64,000 nucleotides of DNA from Staphylococcus caprae (GTDB lineage: Bacteria; Bacillota; Bacilli; Staphylococcales; Staphylococcaceae): positions 1-64,000 of the forward strand of contig NZ_PPRT01000043.1 in the NCBI RefSeq assembly GCF_002902725.1, given 5' to 3'. A model generated the notes under the pieces. That model made no database searches and was not told the origin of the DNA. It saw nothing but the letters and a program-made list of their open reading frames with translations. The translations under genes and the position numbers were made by a program. Positions 35,522 to 44,681 of the stretch are shown piece by piece. Each line of letters begins with the position of its first letter. Position 1 is the first letter of the stretch.

Positions 35522-37126
35522 ATGAATATATATAATAAAGTGACCTTAAGCGTCATTTTAGTTATAACGATTGTGATTTCATTCCTCTTTTATTTCATTA
35601 CGACTGAAAAGAAAGTGGATAAAGACACGTTGTATGAAAATAAAATAGCGAACCATAAACAATCTGGTAACCAAAAGAAATATGGTGTTGCCTCTAATAA
35701 CGCTATTGCCACTAAAGTAGGTAATAAAATTATTGAAGATGGCGGTAATGCCATTGACGCGGCTGAAGGTGTTGCGTATGCGCTTGCTGTCACTGAACCT
35801 CATTCCTCAGGTTTAGGTGGTGGGGGTGCGACGCTATCATATAACGGTAAAGATGGTGAAGTGCCTAAATTATATGAATACAAAACAATGTCTTCATATA
35901 ATTTCAAGCAAGGTGACAAAATTGGTACGCCAGGATTTGTAAGAGGAATGCATGATATGCATGAAAAAGAAGGTAAGATGGACGAGAAGAAAATCTTCGA
36001 CTATGTTATTCCTCTAGCAGAAGATGGATTCGAAGTAGATTCAGAGTTAGAACGTAGTTTGAAAATTTACGGATCTAAAATTGACCGTAATTCTCCTTTC
36101 TTCAAAGGTAGTAAAACGGTGCGTGAAGGTGACGTTGTTAAACAAAATAAGCTTGCTGACACCTTGAAGAAAATTCGTGATAAAGGTCCAGATTATTTCT
36201 ATGAAGATGTCGGTAAAAGTGTATCTAAACAGTTGAAAAATGAATTGACTGAAAAAGATTTTACGACCTTTAAAACAGAATCTAAAGAACCCGTTAGCAC
36301 GACATATAAAAATAACAAAGTTTACTCATCATCTAATCCATTAGGTGGTACATTAACATTACAAGGTCTTAAAGTAGATGAAAAAGAAAATCAAAATAAT
36401 GCAGACCGTACGAATTTTATCACTGCAATGATTAAATCACGTGACTTGATGTATCAAAACCGTGATATCGTAAACGGTTCAGAGGCAAGTAATGAAGAAA
36501 GTCTTTCTGATGAATATTTACTAGGCCAATTAAATAAAGTTAATGTAGGCGGTAATACTGAGAATAGTAGTGATTTCAACCAAATTAGAACTGATAATAC
36601 AAGTACAACTCACTTTGTTGTTATCGATAAAAACGGCAAGTTAGCAAGTACAACGAATACGCTCTCAAGTTACTTTGGTTCAGGTGATTTCATGAAAGAA
36701 GGATTCTATATGAATAACTCATTAGGAGACTTCTCTAAAGATTCATCTAGCCCTAACTATGGGGAGCCACATAAAGCACCAAGATCATTTATTTCACCTT
36801 CAATTGTAGTAGGACCTAATTTCTACATGGGTATTGGTACTCCAGGTGGTAACAAAATCCCAACAATATTAGACGAAACAATTGTGGATTATTTAAATGG
36901 TAATGGTACACTTCAAGAATCGATTGATAAACCACGATTTTATAATGATGGTGGAACAATCTTCTATGAAAATGCTATGAGCGATGAAGATATTAATATC
37001 TTCAAGAGTCTCGGCTATGGTGTTGAAGAAAAACGTAATGACCCTAACTTTGGTAGTGTCCAAGGTGCGGTGTACGATAAGAACAAAAAAACGGTTGATG
37101 TAGGTTCTGACGTAGGTAACCGTTAA
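35522..37126 (+). CDS. capD: Gamma-glutamyltransferase CapD (capsule anchoring)
   Basis: A 534-residue exported enzyme of the gamma-glutamyltranspeptidase family. An N-terminal membrane anchor (about residues 6-27) is followed by GVASNNAIATKVG and SSGLGGGGATLSY. Autocleavage should occur before the nucleophile Thr362 in DNTSTTHFVVID (TTH signature), followed by GKLASTTNTLSSYFGSG. CapD cuts poly-gamma-glutamate and, in B. anthracis, attaches it to peptidoglycan. AAAGGGG lies before the ATG. It ends the operon and is followed by a strong terminator. Confidence 0.93.
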   Translation: MNIYNKVTLSVILVITIVISFLFYFITTEKKVDKDTLYENKIANHKQSGNQKKYGVASNNAIATKVGNKIIEDGGNAIDAAEGVAYALAVTEPHSSGLGGGGATLSYNGKDGEVPKLYEYKTMSSYNFKQGDKIGTPGFVRGMHDMHEKEGKMDEKKIFDYVIPLAEDGFEVDSELERSLKIYGSKIDRNSPFFKGSKTVREGDVVKQNKLADTLKKIRDKGPDYFYEDVGKSVSKQLKNELTEKDFTTFKTESKEPVSTTYKNNKVYSSSNPLGGTLTLQGLKVDEKENQNNADRTNFITAMIKSRDLMYQNRDIVNGSEASNEESLSDEYLLGQLNKVNVGGNTENSSDFNQIRTDNTSTTHFVVIDKNGKLASTTNTLSSYFGSGDFMKEGFYMNNSLGDFSKDSSSPNYGEPHKAPRSFISPSIVVGPNFYMGIGTPGGNKIPTILDETIVDYLNGNGTLQESIDKPRFYNDGGTIFYENAMSDEDINIFKSLGYGVEEKRNDPNFGSVQGAVYDKNKKTVDVGSDVGNR

Positions 37127-37144
37127 AATTGAATATAATGTATC

Positions 37145-37195
37145 GAAATACACCTTTAAAGTTGAAATTGAATTCACTTTGAAGGTGTATTTTTT
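37145..37195 (+). terminator. Terminator of the cap operon
   Basis: AATACACCTTTAAAGTTGAA pairs with TTCACTTTGAAGGTGTATT across 37147-37191 with small bulges, followed by T5. Confidence 0.85.
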
Positions 37196-37315
37196 ATGAA
37201 ATGAAATTCTCTGATAAAAACATTTAATTTTAAAGTGACTTATTTCTGATTGCAAGCTTAAATAGCCTTTTATAAACAAATTTTCAAATCATCTGCGAAT
37301 TTTTTATGACATCTT

Positions 37316-37331
37316 TTGTAAGCGTGTACAG
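37316..37331 (+). promoter_or_regulatory. Putative cre (CcpA) site upstream of rbsU
   Basis: TTGTAAGCGTGTACAG matches the cre consensus at all but two defined positions and lies about 73 bases before the rbsU start. Carbon repression of ribose use fits. Confidence 0.5.
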
Positions 37332-37403
37332 TCAAATATAGAAATAGTATGATGATTGAGTAAAAGTTTTACATACATAAATTTGATGACTAAGAGGTGG
37401 CTT

Positions 37404-38285
37404 ATGGATTTCATAGCGTTATTAATAGGATTAGGACCATTATTAGGTTGGGGGCTGTTCCCAACAATTGCCTCTAAATTTGGTGGACGTCCAGTTAACC
37501 AAATCTTCGGGGCGACAGTGGGTACGCTCATTTTTGCTATTGTATTAGCCTTAGTAAAAGGTATTGGCATACCTGGAGGAATGGCGCTCGTATTTTCAAT
37601 TATTTCAGGTGCAGGATGGGCATTTGGACAAATCATTACATTTAAAGCATTCGAGTTAGTAGGTTCTTCTAGAGCAATGCCAATCACAACTGCTTTTCAA
37701 TTATTAGGTGCTTCATTATGGGGCGTTTTCGCATTAGGAAATTGGCCCGGCGTAGCGAATAAAGTGGTAGGTTTTGTTGCACTGATTGTCATTTTAATTG
37801 GTGCACGAATGACGGTTTGGACTGAAAAAAGTGAACAAGAATATAGTCAGAATCTTAGAAAAGCAGTGATTTTATTACTGATTGGAGAAATTGGTTACTG
37901 GGTTTATTCAGCTGCACCACAAGCAACTGATATTGGTGGGCTAAAAGCATTTTTACCACAAGCCATTGGAATGGTACTTGTCGCTGTAATGTATGCATTG
38001 ATGAATATGCAAAAAGGCAATGCCTTTAAAGAAGCGGTAAGTTGGAAACAGATTATCTCTGGTTTCTTCTTTGCATTTGCAGCTTTAACATATTTAATTT
38101 CAGCTCAACCCAATATGAATGGCCTTGCTACTGGCTTCGTACTTTCACAAACATCTGTAGTTTTAGCTACATTAACTGGAATTTTCTTTTTAAATCAAAA
38201 GAAAACGCCAAAAGAATTGATGATTACCATTGTCGGGTTAGTCTTAATACTTATCGCAGCATCTGTGACAGTATTTATTAAATAA
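37404..38285 (+). CDS. rbsU: Ribose uptake protein RbsU (GRP transporter)
   Basis: A 293-residue permease of the glucose/ribose porter (GRP, DMT superfamily) with ten membrane helices. It begins MDFIALLIGLGPLLGWGLFP, and has KAFELVGSSRAMPITTAFQL (about 95-115) and QPNMNGLATGFVLSQTSV (about 235-253), both characteristic. I start at ATG 37404, preceded by AAGAGGTGG; the 16 upstream in-frame codons contain that site. It heads a ribose operon with rbsD and rbsK, 21 bases before rbsD. Confidence 0.92.
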   Translation: MDFIALLIGLGPLLGWGLFPTIASKFGGRPVNQIFGATVGTLIFAIVLALVKGIGIPGGMALVFSIISGAGWAFGQIITFKAFELVGSSRAMPITTAFQLLGASLWGVFALGNWPGVANKVVGFVALIVILIGARMTVWTEKSEQEYSQNLRKAVILLLIGEIGYWVYSAAPQATDIGGLKAFLPQAIGMVLVAVMYALMNMQKGNAFKEAVSWKQIISGFFFAFAALTYLISAQPNMNGLATGFVLSQTSVVLATLTGIFFLNQKKTPKELMITIVGLVLILIAASVTVFIK

Positions 38286-38306
38286 TATAGTGAAGGATTG
38301 ATATTT

Positions 38307-38711
38307 ATGAAAAAGACAGAAGTATTAAATAGTCATATTTCACAAGCAATTTCAACGTTAGGTCATTATGATTTATTAACAATTAATGATGCAGGTATGC
38401 CCATACCAAACGATGATAAGCGTATAGACATAGCTGTCACGAAAGGTTTGCCTCGTTTCATTGATGTGTTAGAAAATGTGCTAACTGAAGTAGAAATTCA
38501 AAAAATATATTTAGCCGAAGAGATAAAGACGCATAATTCGAAACAATTAAAAGCAATTAAGCAGTTAATCAATGAACATGTAATCATTGAATTTATACCG
38601 CATTCTAAAATGAAAGAAATGCTACAATCGCCTTTGAATGAAGGAAATATACGAACAGGTGAAACGACACCTTTTTCAAATATTATACTGGAATCTAACG
38701 TAACGTTTTAA
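38307..38711 (+). CDS. rbsD: D-ribose pyranase
   Basis: A 134-residue cytoplasmic enzyme that interconverts beta-pyranose and beta-furanose forms of ribose so that ribokinase can act. [17 protein letters not shown] (about residues 17-33) contains the active-site His and Asp. [20 protein letters not shown] follows, and the C-terminus ends [19 protein letters not shown] as in RbsD proteins. ATG 38307 follows GAAGGA at a proper distance; the TTG at 38298 is less likely. It lies between rbsU and rbsK. Confidence 0.94.
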   Translation: MKKTEVLNSHISQAISTLGHYDLLTINDAGMPIPNDDKRIDIAVTKGLPRFIDVLENVLTEVEIQKIYLAEEIKTHNSKQLKAIKQLINEHVIIEFIPHSKMKEMLQSPLNEGNIRTGETTPFSNIILESNVTF

Positions 38712-38762
38712 AGTATTCAAAAATTTAAAAATCATAATATATATAAAGAAGGTGCCATTCGA

Positions 38763-39686
38763 ATGAGTAAGAATAAAGTGGTAATCGTAGGATCTACAAA
38801 TGTCGATAAATTTATTAATGTCGAACGTTTTCCTAAACCGGGAGAAACGTTACATATCGATCAAGCGCAACAAGAGTTTGGTGGAGGCAAAGGTGCGAAC
38901 CAAGCTATTGCTGCTAGACGATTGGAAGCAGATACGACATTTATAACCAAAGTGGGTAAAGAAGAAAACGCAGATTTTATCATCGATGATTTTAAAGAAG
39001 CTTCTATCAATACTGACTACATCTTAACTTCTGAAAATGAAGAAACAGGACAAGCATTTATTACTGTGACTAATGAGGGACAGAATACAATTCTGGTTTA
39101 TGGTGGAGCGAATATGACTTTAAATGCTGAAGATGTCAATCATGGTGAGCAAGCGATTAGAGAAGCAGATTTTGTTGTTGCTCAATTAGAAATTCCTATT
39201 GAAGCCATTGAACAAGCGTTCAAAATAGCTAAAGCACATGGTGTAACAACGATACTTAATCCTGCGCCTGCAATTGATTTGCCAGATTCACTACTTTCAC
39301 TCACTGACATCATTATTCCGAATGAAACTGAAGCAGAACGATTATCTGGAATTACTATAAAAAATGAAGCCGATATGCAACAAACGGTAGATTACTTCTT
39401 TGAGCGCGGTATTTCAACAGTACTTATCACGCTAGGTGAACAAGGAACGTACTTTGCCACGCAACATGAATCTCACATTGTTCCAGCATATCAAGTCAAA
39501 GCCATTGATACGACTGCAGCAGGAGATACATTTATTGGTGCTTTTGTGAGTCGATTGGAAACGGATTTGAGCAACCTTGAAGATGCGATTCAATTTGCTA
39601 ACCAGGCATCTTCTCTTACTGTTCAACGAAAAGGCGCACAAGCATCAATCCCAACCTACAAAGAAGTAACAGCTCAATATCAGTAA
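38763..39686 (+). CDS. rbsK: Ribokinase
   Basis: A 307-residue PfkB-family kinase that phosphorylates D-ribose to ribose 5-phosphate. The N-terminal sugar-binding motif GGGKGANQA (about residues 40-48) and the C-terminal signature DTTAAGDTFIGAF with catalytic base Asp255 are both present, as is IIPNETEAERLSG. AAGGTG lies upstream of the ATG. It is the last gene of rbsUDK, followed by a terminator. No rbsR repressor is encoded within the operon. Confidence 0.95.
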   Translation: MSKNKVVIVGSTNVDKFINVERFPKPGETLHIDQAQQEFGGGKGANQAIAARRLEADTTFITKVGKEENADFIIDDFKEASINTDYILTSENEETGQAFITVTNEGQNTILVYGGANMTLNAEDVNHGEQAIREADFVVAQLEIPIEAIEQAFKIAKAHGVTTILNPAPAIDLPDSLLSLTDIIIPNETEAERLSGITIKNEADMQQTVDYFFERGISTVLITLGEQGTYFATQHESHIVPAYQVKAIDTTAAGDTFIGAFVSRLETDLSNLEDAIQFANQASSLTVQRKGAQASIPTYKEVTAQYQ

Positions 39687-39696
39687 TAATTATTCC

Positions 39697-39730
39697 AATA
39701 AAAGTAGGTACAAATGTGCCTACTTTTTTA
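39697..39730 (+). terminator. Terminator of the rbs operon
   Basis: AAAAGTAGGTACA (39699-39711) pairs with TGTGCCTACTTTTTT (39715-39729), a compact stem followed by Ts. Confidence 0.85.
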
Positions 39731-39823
39731 ATATAACGTTTTCATACTGTGACAGAGCGTTTATGATAGAGATATAAAGAAAACGCTTATACATAATTGC
39801 TTGAATGAGAAGGTGAACAAAAG

Positions 39824-41311
39824 ATGGAAGAAGTTGTATTAGGCATTGATTTAGGAACAAGCGCAATTAAAATTATTGCAGTCAATCATCAAGGAGAAGT
39901 ATTAGATACAGTCAGCGAACCATTAGAATTATTCCAAGACCAACCTGGATATAGCGAACAAAATCCTGACGATTGGTACGAGTCCACGAAACGTGGCATC
40001 CAACGTATAACAAGCTCCCAAATGTTAAAGAATAAGATAGTTAAAGGTCTTTCTTTTTCAGGACAAATGCATGGCTTAATCATATTGGACAAACAAGGCA
40101 AGCCATTACGAAGAGCAATCTTGTGGAATGATACGAGAAACTCAGAACAATGTCGCCAAATTAAAGAAATATACGGAGAGCGACTCAATTATAATCCTAT
40201 TTTAGAAGGCTTTACGTTACCTAAAATGTTGTGGGTTCAACAGCACGAACCTGATATTTGGGAACAAGTGCATGTATTTATGCTACCTAAAGATTACTTA
40301 AGATATTGTCTTACTGATCAAATACATATGGAATACAGTGACGCTGCGAGTACATTACTTTTAAACCCACAAACGAATCAATGGACGAAAGAAGTTGGCG
40401 CACGATTTAACATTCATGATCTCTATCCACCATTAGTTCATTCACACGAATGTGTTGGATATATTAAATCATCGCTTGCGAAAGAACTTGGGTTTGAGAG
40501 TGATGTTGCAGTTTATGCAGGTGGTGGCGATAATGCTTGCGGTGCGATAGGCGCTGGAGTCATTAATGATAAGGAAGCTTTATGTAGTGTTGGAACATCT
40601 GGCGTAGTGTTAAATGTCGAATATAATCATGTCACTGCTTATGATCATAACCTTCATTTCTTCAATCATAGTATCCCAGATACGTATTATGCGATGGGAG
40701 TCACATTAGCTGCTGGTTATAGTTTAAATTGGTTAAAGAAGACCTTCTTTGAAAATGATTCATTCGAAACAATTTTAAGAAATGCAGAAACATCAAAACT
40801 AGGTGCCAATGGTCTATTATTTGCGCCATATTTAGCAGGCGAGCGGACACCACATGGTGATTCGCAAATTAGAGGGAGTTTTATAGGAATAAGTGGACAA
40901 CATACTAAAGCCGATTTTGCACGTGCAGTAGTTGAAGGTATTACATATTCACTATATGACTCTATAAAATTAATGCGAGAAGCGGGACATGAGATTAACT
41001 CGATTACATCTATTGGAGGAGGCGCTAAAAGTAAGTTTTGGTTACAACTGCAAGCCGACATTTTCAATATGGAAGTTAAGAAATTGAAACATGAAGAAGG
41101 ACCAAGTATGGGTGCCGCAATGTTAGCAGCATATGGATTGGGATGGTATGAGAGTATAGAATCATGCGTGGCATCCTTTATTAAAGTTGAAGAAATATTT
41201 AAACCTAATAAAGAAAAGCACCAGCAATATAAAAAATATCATGATATCTATCAACGAATTTATCACCAAACTAAGCACTTAACAGAGGATTTATTAAAAA
41301 TTTCTAAATAA
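39824..41311 (+). CDS. xylB: Xylulokinase-like FGGY carbohydrate kinase
   Basis: A 495-residue sugar kinase. The N-terminal ATPase phosphate loop LGIDLGTSAIKI (about residues 6-17) and GLSFSGQMHGLII (about 75-87) are typical of xylulokinases, with MHG contacting the sugar. The catalytic Asp is in YAGGGDNACGAIGAG (about 225-239). GLLFAPYLAGERTPH and TSIGGGAKSKFW complete the FGGY C-terminal pattern. It likely makes D-xylulose 5-phosphate, although gluconate or another pentulose is possible since no isomerase or transporter adjoins it. AGAAAACGCTTATA at 39778-39791 is a weak cre-like sequence. GAAGGTGA precedes the ATG. Confidence 0.87.
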   Translation: MEEVVLGIDLGTSAIKIIAVNHQGEVLDTVSEPLELFQDQPGYSEQNPDDWYESTKRGIQRITSSQMLKNKIVKGLSFSGQMHGLIILDKQGKPLRRAILWNDTRNSEQCRQIKEIYGERLNYNPILEGFTLPKMLWVQQHEPDIWEQVHVFMLPKDYLRYCLTDQIHMEYSDAASTLLLNPQTNQWTKEVGARFNIHDLYPPLVHSHECVGYIKSSLAKELGFESDVAVYAGGGDNACGAIGAGVINDKEALCSVGTSGVVLNVEYNHVTAYDHNLHFFNHSIPDTYYAMGVTLAAGYSLNWLKKTFFENDSFETILRNAETSKLGANGLLFAPYLAGERTPHGDSQIRGSFIGISGQHTKADFARAVVEGITYSLYDSIKLMREAGHEINSITSIGGGAKSKFWLQLQADIFNMEVKKLKHEEGPSMGAAMLAAYGLGWYESIESCVASFIKVEEIFKPNKEKHQQYKKYHDIYQRIYHQTKHLTEDLLKISK

Positions 41312-41319
41312 AAGGGTGG

Positions 41320-41353
41320 AAACCATCGGATTTGAGGATTCGATGGTTTTTTA
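41320..41353 (+). terminator. Terminator of the FGGY kinase gene
   Basis: AAACCATCG (41320-41328) pairs with CGATGGTTT (41341-41349), followed by T3 and an AT-rich stretch. Confidence 0.82.
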
Positions 41354-41585
41354 ATTTTTGATTTATGTGATTGCTAAATCTGGAAAAACGTTGATTAAAA
41401 TTGTGTAGAAAATAGACTTTTAAAAAGTTAATAGACCAAAAATGATTTTTTGTTGATGTGACTTAAGAGAATAAATATTTCCTTGAAAATGAACGTTGAC
41501 ATTAAATAAATTAAAAAGTTTAATAAAAATATAATTTTGAAAATAATATAGCAGCACGATAATAAGACACCGAGAGGATGATTAA

Positions 41586-42392
41586 ATGTTAATTTCAAAA
41601 CGAGAATTATGTGAGTCTTTATATCGCATGTCACCAAGAACATTTGCATATATGAATGAACTCGAATATCCTAATTTATTATTAACAATTGAGCGCTACG
41701 ATATTTCACTTCCTACTTCAAATCAACTTCAAAAAGCAATACAATTCGGACACTATCCCCTGACTCATACTCAAGATCTTAACAAGAAAAATGAAGAGGT
41801 TTTTATCAAAATAAAAGATGAAACGCTAAAAATGAATGAAGAGGAGAGGTTGAATTTTCTTCAATTTTATCCCTCTCATCAAATGAATGAGATGATAAAC
41901 GCCTATTCAAGAATGACAAAATTAAATATAAAAGAAACGAAACGACCACTAAAATTACCATTCCCCCTTGATCAAGATACATTGGTAAAAGAAATGAATA
42001 TATCACAAAATAACGAAAGTGCTCCTATATTTTTATATGTACTACAAAAGCTACTCTCTGAAATGAAAAGATGTGACTTAAAATTCTCAGTCCACGAAAA
42101 TATTTTAGAAATTAAATATTCAAACCACATCATTAAAGTATTTTTTAACCTTCATAAAAATAGTAAAGTGATATTTCCTTTACAAATATTTATTAGTGCA
42201 CATTGTAGACATGTTCCTTTTATTGAACAAATAGAGTCACTATCTGTCGTTTCTTCTAAAGAACTATTATCGAGTATGAGTAAATTGTTATTATTAATAT
42301 TTCAATTGCCTGAGACACTTACTAGACTGGAGTATTCTCTAAGTCAAAGAAACCACACTTTAGCTGAGAAACTATCTAAAAAATATAAATAA
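41586..42392 (+). CDS. Hypothetical protein, no recognised domain
   Basis: I do not recognise this 268-residue protein. The first 55 residues (ISKRELCESLYRMSPRTFAY, then MNELEYPNLLLTIERYDISL) are helical and could be a helix-turn-helix-like or protein-binding module. A charged linker follows with KNEEVFIKIKDETLKMNEEE. The C-terminal half (about 145-260) is more hydrophobic with alternating strand-like segments (LKFSVHENILEIKYSNHIIKV) and leucine-rich helices. There is no signal peptide or clear membrane segment. GAGAGGATGA precedes the ATG. It stands alone between a terminator and a 550-base gap. It could be a regulator or a lineage-specific protein. Confidence 0.7.
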   Translation: MLISKRELCESLYRMSPRTFAYMNELEYPNLLLTIERYDISLPTSNQLQKAIQFGHYPLTHTQDLNKKNEEVFIKIKDETLKMNEEERLNFLQFYPSHQMNEMINAYSRMTKLNIKETKRPLKLPFPLDQDTLVKEMNISQNNESAPIFLYVLQKLLSEMKRCDLKFSVHENILEIKYSNHIIKVFFNLHKNSKVIFPLQIFISAHCRHVPFIEQIESLSVVSSKELLSSMSKLLLLIFQLPETLTRLEYSLSQRNHTLAEKLSKKYK

Positions 42393-42544
42393 AGGTTAAT
42401 GTAATGTGCAGCTATCGGGTTAGGGGGCCTCCAAATGGTCAAAAATATTTATAATGTGTAGGTAAGAGAGAAGTTAAGATAAAATTCTGCTTTTTATTCA
42501 ATGAATATCGATGTAAAAAGTTATATTTAAAATAAACATTCATA

Positions 42545-42587
42545 TTTAAGGGCGTATTGCACAAGAAATTTGCAAGAAGCCCTTAAA
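42545..42587. terminator. Nested hairpin, possible terminator or RNA element
   Basis: TTTAAGGGC (42545-42553) pairs with GCCCTTAAA (42579-42587). Inside, TTGCA pairs with TGCAA. On the plus strand it is followed by AATTG rather than a T run, and on the minus strand by TATG, so termination is uncertain. Confidence 0.4.
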
Positions 42588-42721
42588 AATTGTGAGCAAT
42601 TTGTTACATAAATAGAGTTGAAGCGTTAAAATAATAAAGTCGCCTAAATGTTGTATACTAGTTACTTTATACATTGTAATAAGACATAATTAATATGTTT
42701 TGAAATTTGAGGGGATAATTA

Positions 42722-42737
42722 AATAAAGCGTTTACAT
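42722..42737 (+). promoter_or_regulatory. Putative cre (CcpA) site upstream of the sda operon
   Basis: AATAAAGCGTTTACAT matches the cre consensus at all but two defined positions, with the right half perfect. It lies about 205 bases before the first gene of the operon. Serine catabolism is a plausible CcpA target. Confidence 0.45.
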
Positions 42738-42828
42738 TTATTTGGGTTATGGTGTAAAATGTGTTAAATAGAATCAAATAACAAAATATATTCTATTTTA
42801 AACTTTTTAAAGTGATAATAATTGCAAT

Positions 42829-42846
42829 TAGTGAATAATTTCACAA
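42829..42846. promoter_or_regulatory. Rex-like operator upstream of the sda operon
   Basis: TAGTGAATAATTTCACAA differs from TTGTGAAWWWWTTCACAA at only one base (A for T at position 2). It lies about 97 bases before the first gene. A CRP-family factor is an alternative reader. Confidence 0.55.
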
Positions 42847-42942
42847 TATAGACTAAATTATTATACAAAAATTATTGAAATCGCTTTCTTAAGGGTGTAC
42901 GATAGCTATGGCCTAAAAAAACAGAAAGAAGGTTTTGGGGAA

Positions 42943-43986
42943 ATGAATATAATCCTAGGAGTAGGGACTCTAGTACTTGTACTTATAATTATGACATTGT
43001 TCTTAAATTTTGCGCCATACGGTAAACAAGGTTTACAAGCTTTATCAGGGGCAGCTTGTGCAACATATTTACCACAAGCGTTTTTAAGTTACGCTATTGG
43101 TGGCGTATTTCATATTAAATTTTTTCAAGAAATTGGTGATTTAGCAGGAAGTTTAAGCGGAATTGCAGTAGGTATTCTAACATGTTTAAACTTACGCGTA
43201 TCTCCAGTATTTGCTGTTATCGTTGGTTTAGTATTACATGATCAGAAATTATTACCAGCATTCATAGCTGCATATATTGTTGCTTTTGGAATTAAATTCA
43301 TTGAGAAGAAAGTTCCAGAAGGACTAGATTTAATTGTTGTTATTTTATTGGCTCCAGCAATTACATTTGGTTTAGCAAATCTGATTTCACCAGGGGTCAT
43401 CGCTGTTCTTAAACAAATTGGTTCAGCTATTTCTTCTGTAGGTAATGACAATCCTTACGCATTAGCAGTTATATTAGGACTAGTTATCCCAGTTACAGGT
43501 ATGACACCATTAAGTTCAATGGTTTTAACAAGTTTATTAGGTTTAACAGGTATACCAATGGCAATCGGTGCCTTAACATGTACAGGTGCTTCATTTGCTA
43601 ACGCAGTTTTATTCAGCAGACTACACATTGGTAAGAAAACGAATGCATTCGCAGTATTTATTGAACCATTAACTCAAATAGATTTAATTGCACGTTATCC
43701 ATTACAACTCTTCGGTTCAAATGCAATTATCGGAGTTGTAAATGCTTGTATCGTTACATTTAGCGGCTTAGTTATTAACGTAAAAGGTATGGCAACGCCT
43801 ATCGCAGGTGCGATTGTATTATTCGGATTTAATAATGCAGTAACTTCAGTTATAACAATTGTTGCAGTGGGTATAGTAAGTGTAGTACTTGCATTTGTTC
43901 TAAGTTCACTTATCAAGAAATTTGATTTAATGAATATTAGTTTTAAATTGCCAGGGAAAAAGAATCGAGTTAAGGAGAGTGTTTAA
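42943..43986 (+). CDS. PTS EIIC-like membrane protein of the PfoR family
   Basis: A 347-residue polytopic membrane protein with about nine or ten helices. GKQGLQALSGAACATYLPQA near the N-terminus and LVIPVTGMTPLSSMVLTSLL (about residues 180-200) mark the PTS_EIIC_2 (PfoR) family. It has no EIIA or EIIB domain, so it is not a complete sugar PTS. It is encoded directly before sdaAB and sdaAA, two bases apart, so a role in serine or related amino acid uptake or sensing is a reasonable inference. I start at ATG 42943, with AGAAGG upstream; GTG 42895 would add 16 unlikely residues. Confidence 0.82.
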   Translation: MNIILGVGTLVLVLIIMTLFLNFAPYGKQGLQALSGAACATYLPQAFLSYAIGGVFHIKFFQEIGDLAGSLSGIAVGILTCLNLRVSPVFAVIVGLVLHDQKLLPAFIAAYIVAFGIKFIEKKVPEGLDLIVVILLAPAITFGLANLISPGVIAVLKQIGSAISSVGNDNPYALAVILGLVIPVTGMTPLSSMVLTSLLGLTGIPMAIGALTCTGASFANAVLFSRLHIGKKTNAFAVFIEPLTQIDLIARYPLQLFGSNAIIGVVNACIVTFSGLVINVKGMATPIAGAIVLFGFNNAVTSVITIVAVGIVSVVLAFVLSSLIKKFDLMNISFKLPGKKNRVKESV

Positions 43987-43988
43987 TA

Positions 43989-44669
43989 ATGGCTAAAAGC
44001 TATGATTACCAAAGCGCTTTTGACATTATTGGACCAGTTATGATGGGACCATCAAGTTCGCATACTGCTGGTGCAGTAAAGATAGGTAACTCAGCACGAG
44101 CTGTTTTAGGAGATGTGCCTAAAAGCGTAGAAATTCATTATTATGAATCATTTGCTAAAACGCATCAAGGACATGGAACAGACGTTGCTGTAGTAGGTGG
44201 TGCTATGGGCTATAGCACATTTGATAATCGAATTAAATCAGCTTTAGATATTGCTAAAGAAGATCATATAGATGTAGATATTATCGAAGAAGACGGGGAA
44301 AGTATTGGGCAACATCCTAACTGTGCTTATATTAAAGCTGACACTAAGGATGGTCGTCATATTGAAGTCATTGGTATTTCAATTGGCGGTGGTACAATCA
44401 AACTCAAAGGTATTAATGTGAATGGTTTAGAAGTGGAAATTAATAACGGGCTTCCAATGCTAGAAATCGATGGCGAAATAGATAAAGCACAAGTCAATCA
44501 CCTAATTAATGATATTACAGATATGGAAGTTGATTTTGGTGATGAAACAGTCAAAACGAGCGACAATAATTGTTTAGTCGTATTACCTTTAAACAAAGCA
44601 ATCTCAGAATCAACATTAAATAAAATTAGAGATAAATACAGTGACTTAAACGTTTCCTATATCAATTAG
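43989..44669 (+). CDS. sdaAB: L-serine dehydratase, iron-sulfur-dependent, beta subunit
   Basis: A 226-residue subunit of the two-chain L-serine deaminase that converts serine to pyruvate and ammonia. IIGPVMMGPSSSHTAGAVKIG (split here as IIGPVMMGPSSS then HTAGAVKIG, about residues 12-32) is the serine-binding region. A C-terminal ACT-like stretch follows GLEVEINNGLPMLEIDGEID. AAGGAG precedes the ATG, which is two bases after the upstream gene. It works with SdaAA, encoded next. Confidence 0.93.
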   Translation: MAKSYDYQSAFDIIGPVMMGPSSSHTAGAVKIGNSARAVLGDVPKSVEIHYYESFAKTHQGHGTDVAVVGGAMGYSTFDNRIKSALDIAKEDHIDVDIIEEDGESIGQHPNCAYIKADTKDGRHIEVIGISIGGGTIKLKGINVNGLEVEINNGLPMLEIDGEIDKAQVNHLINDITDMEVDFGDETVKTSDNNCLVVLPLNKAISESTLNKIRDKYSDLNVSYIN

Positions 44670-44681
44670 AGGGGGATTAAA

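Larger units (their letters stand above)
42393..42942. other. Long regulatory gap upstream of the serine dehydratase operon
   Basis: This 550-base AT-rich gap contains no supported gene. It holds a nested hairpin (42545-42587), a cre-like site (42722-42737) and a Rex-like palindrome (42829-42846). GTG 42895 opens the same frame as the next gene but lacks a binding site. Confidence 0.55.
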
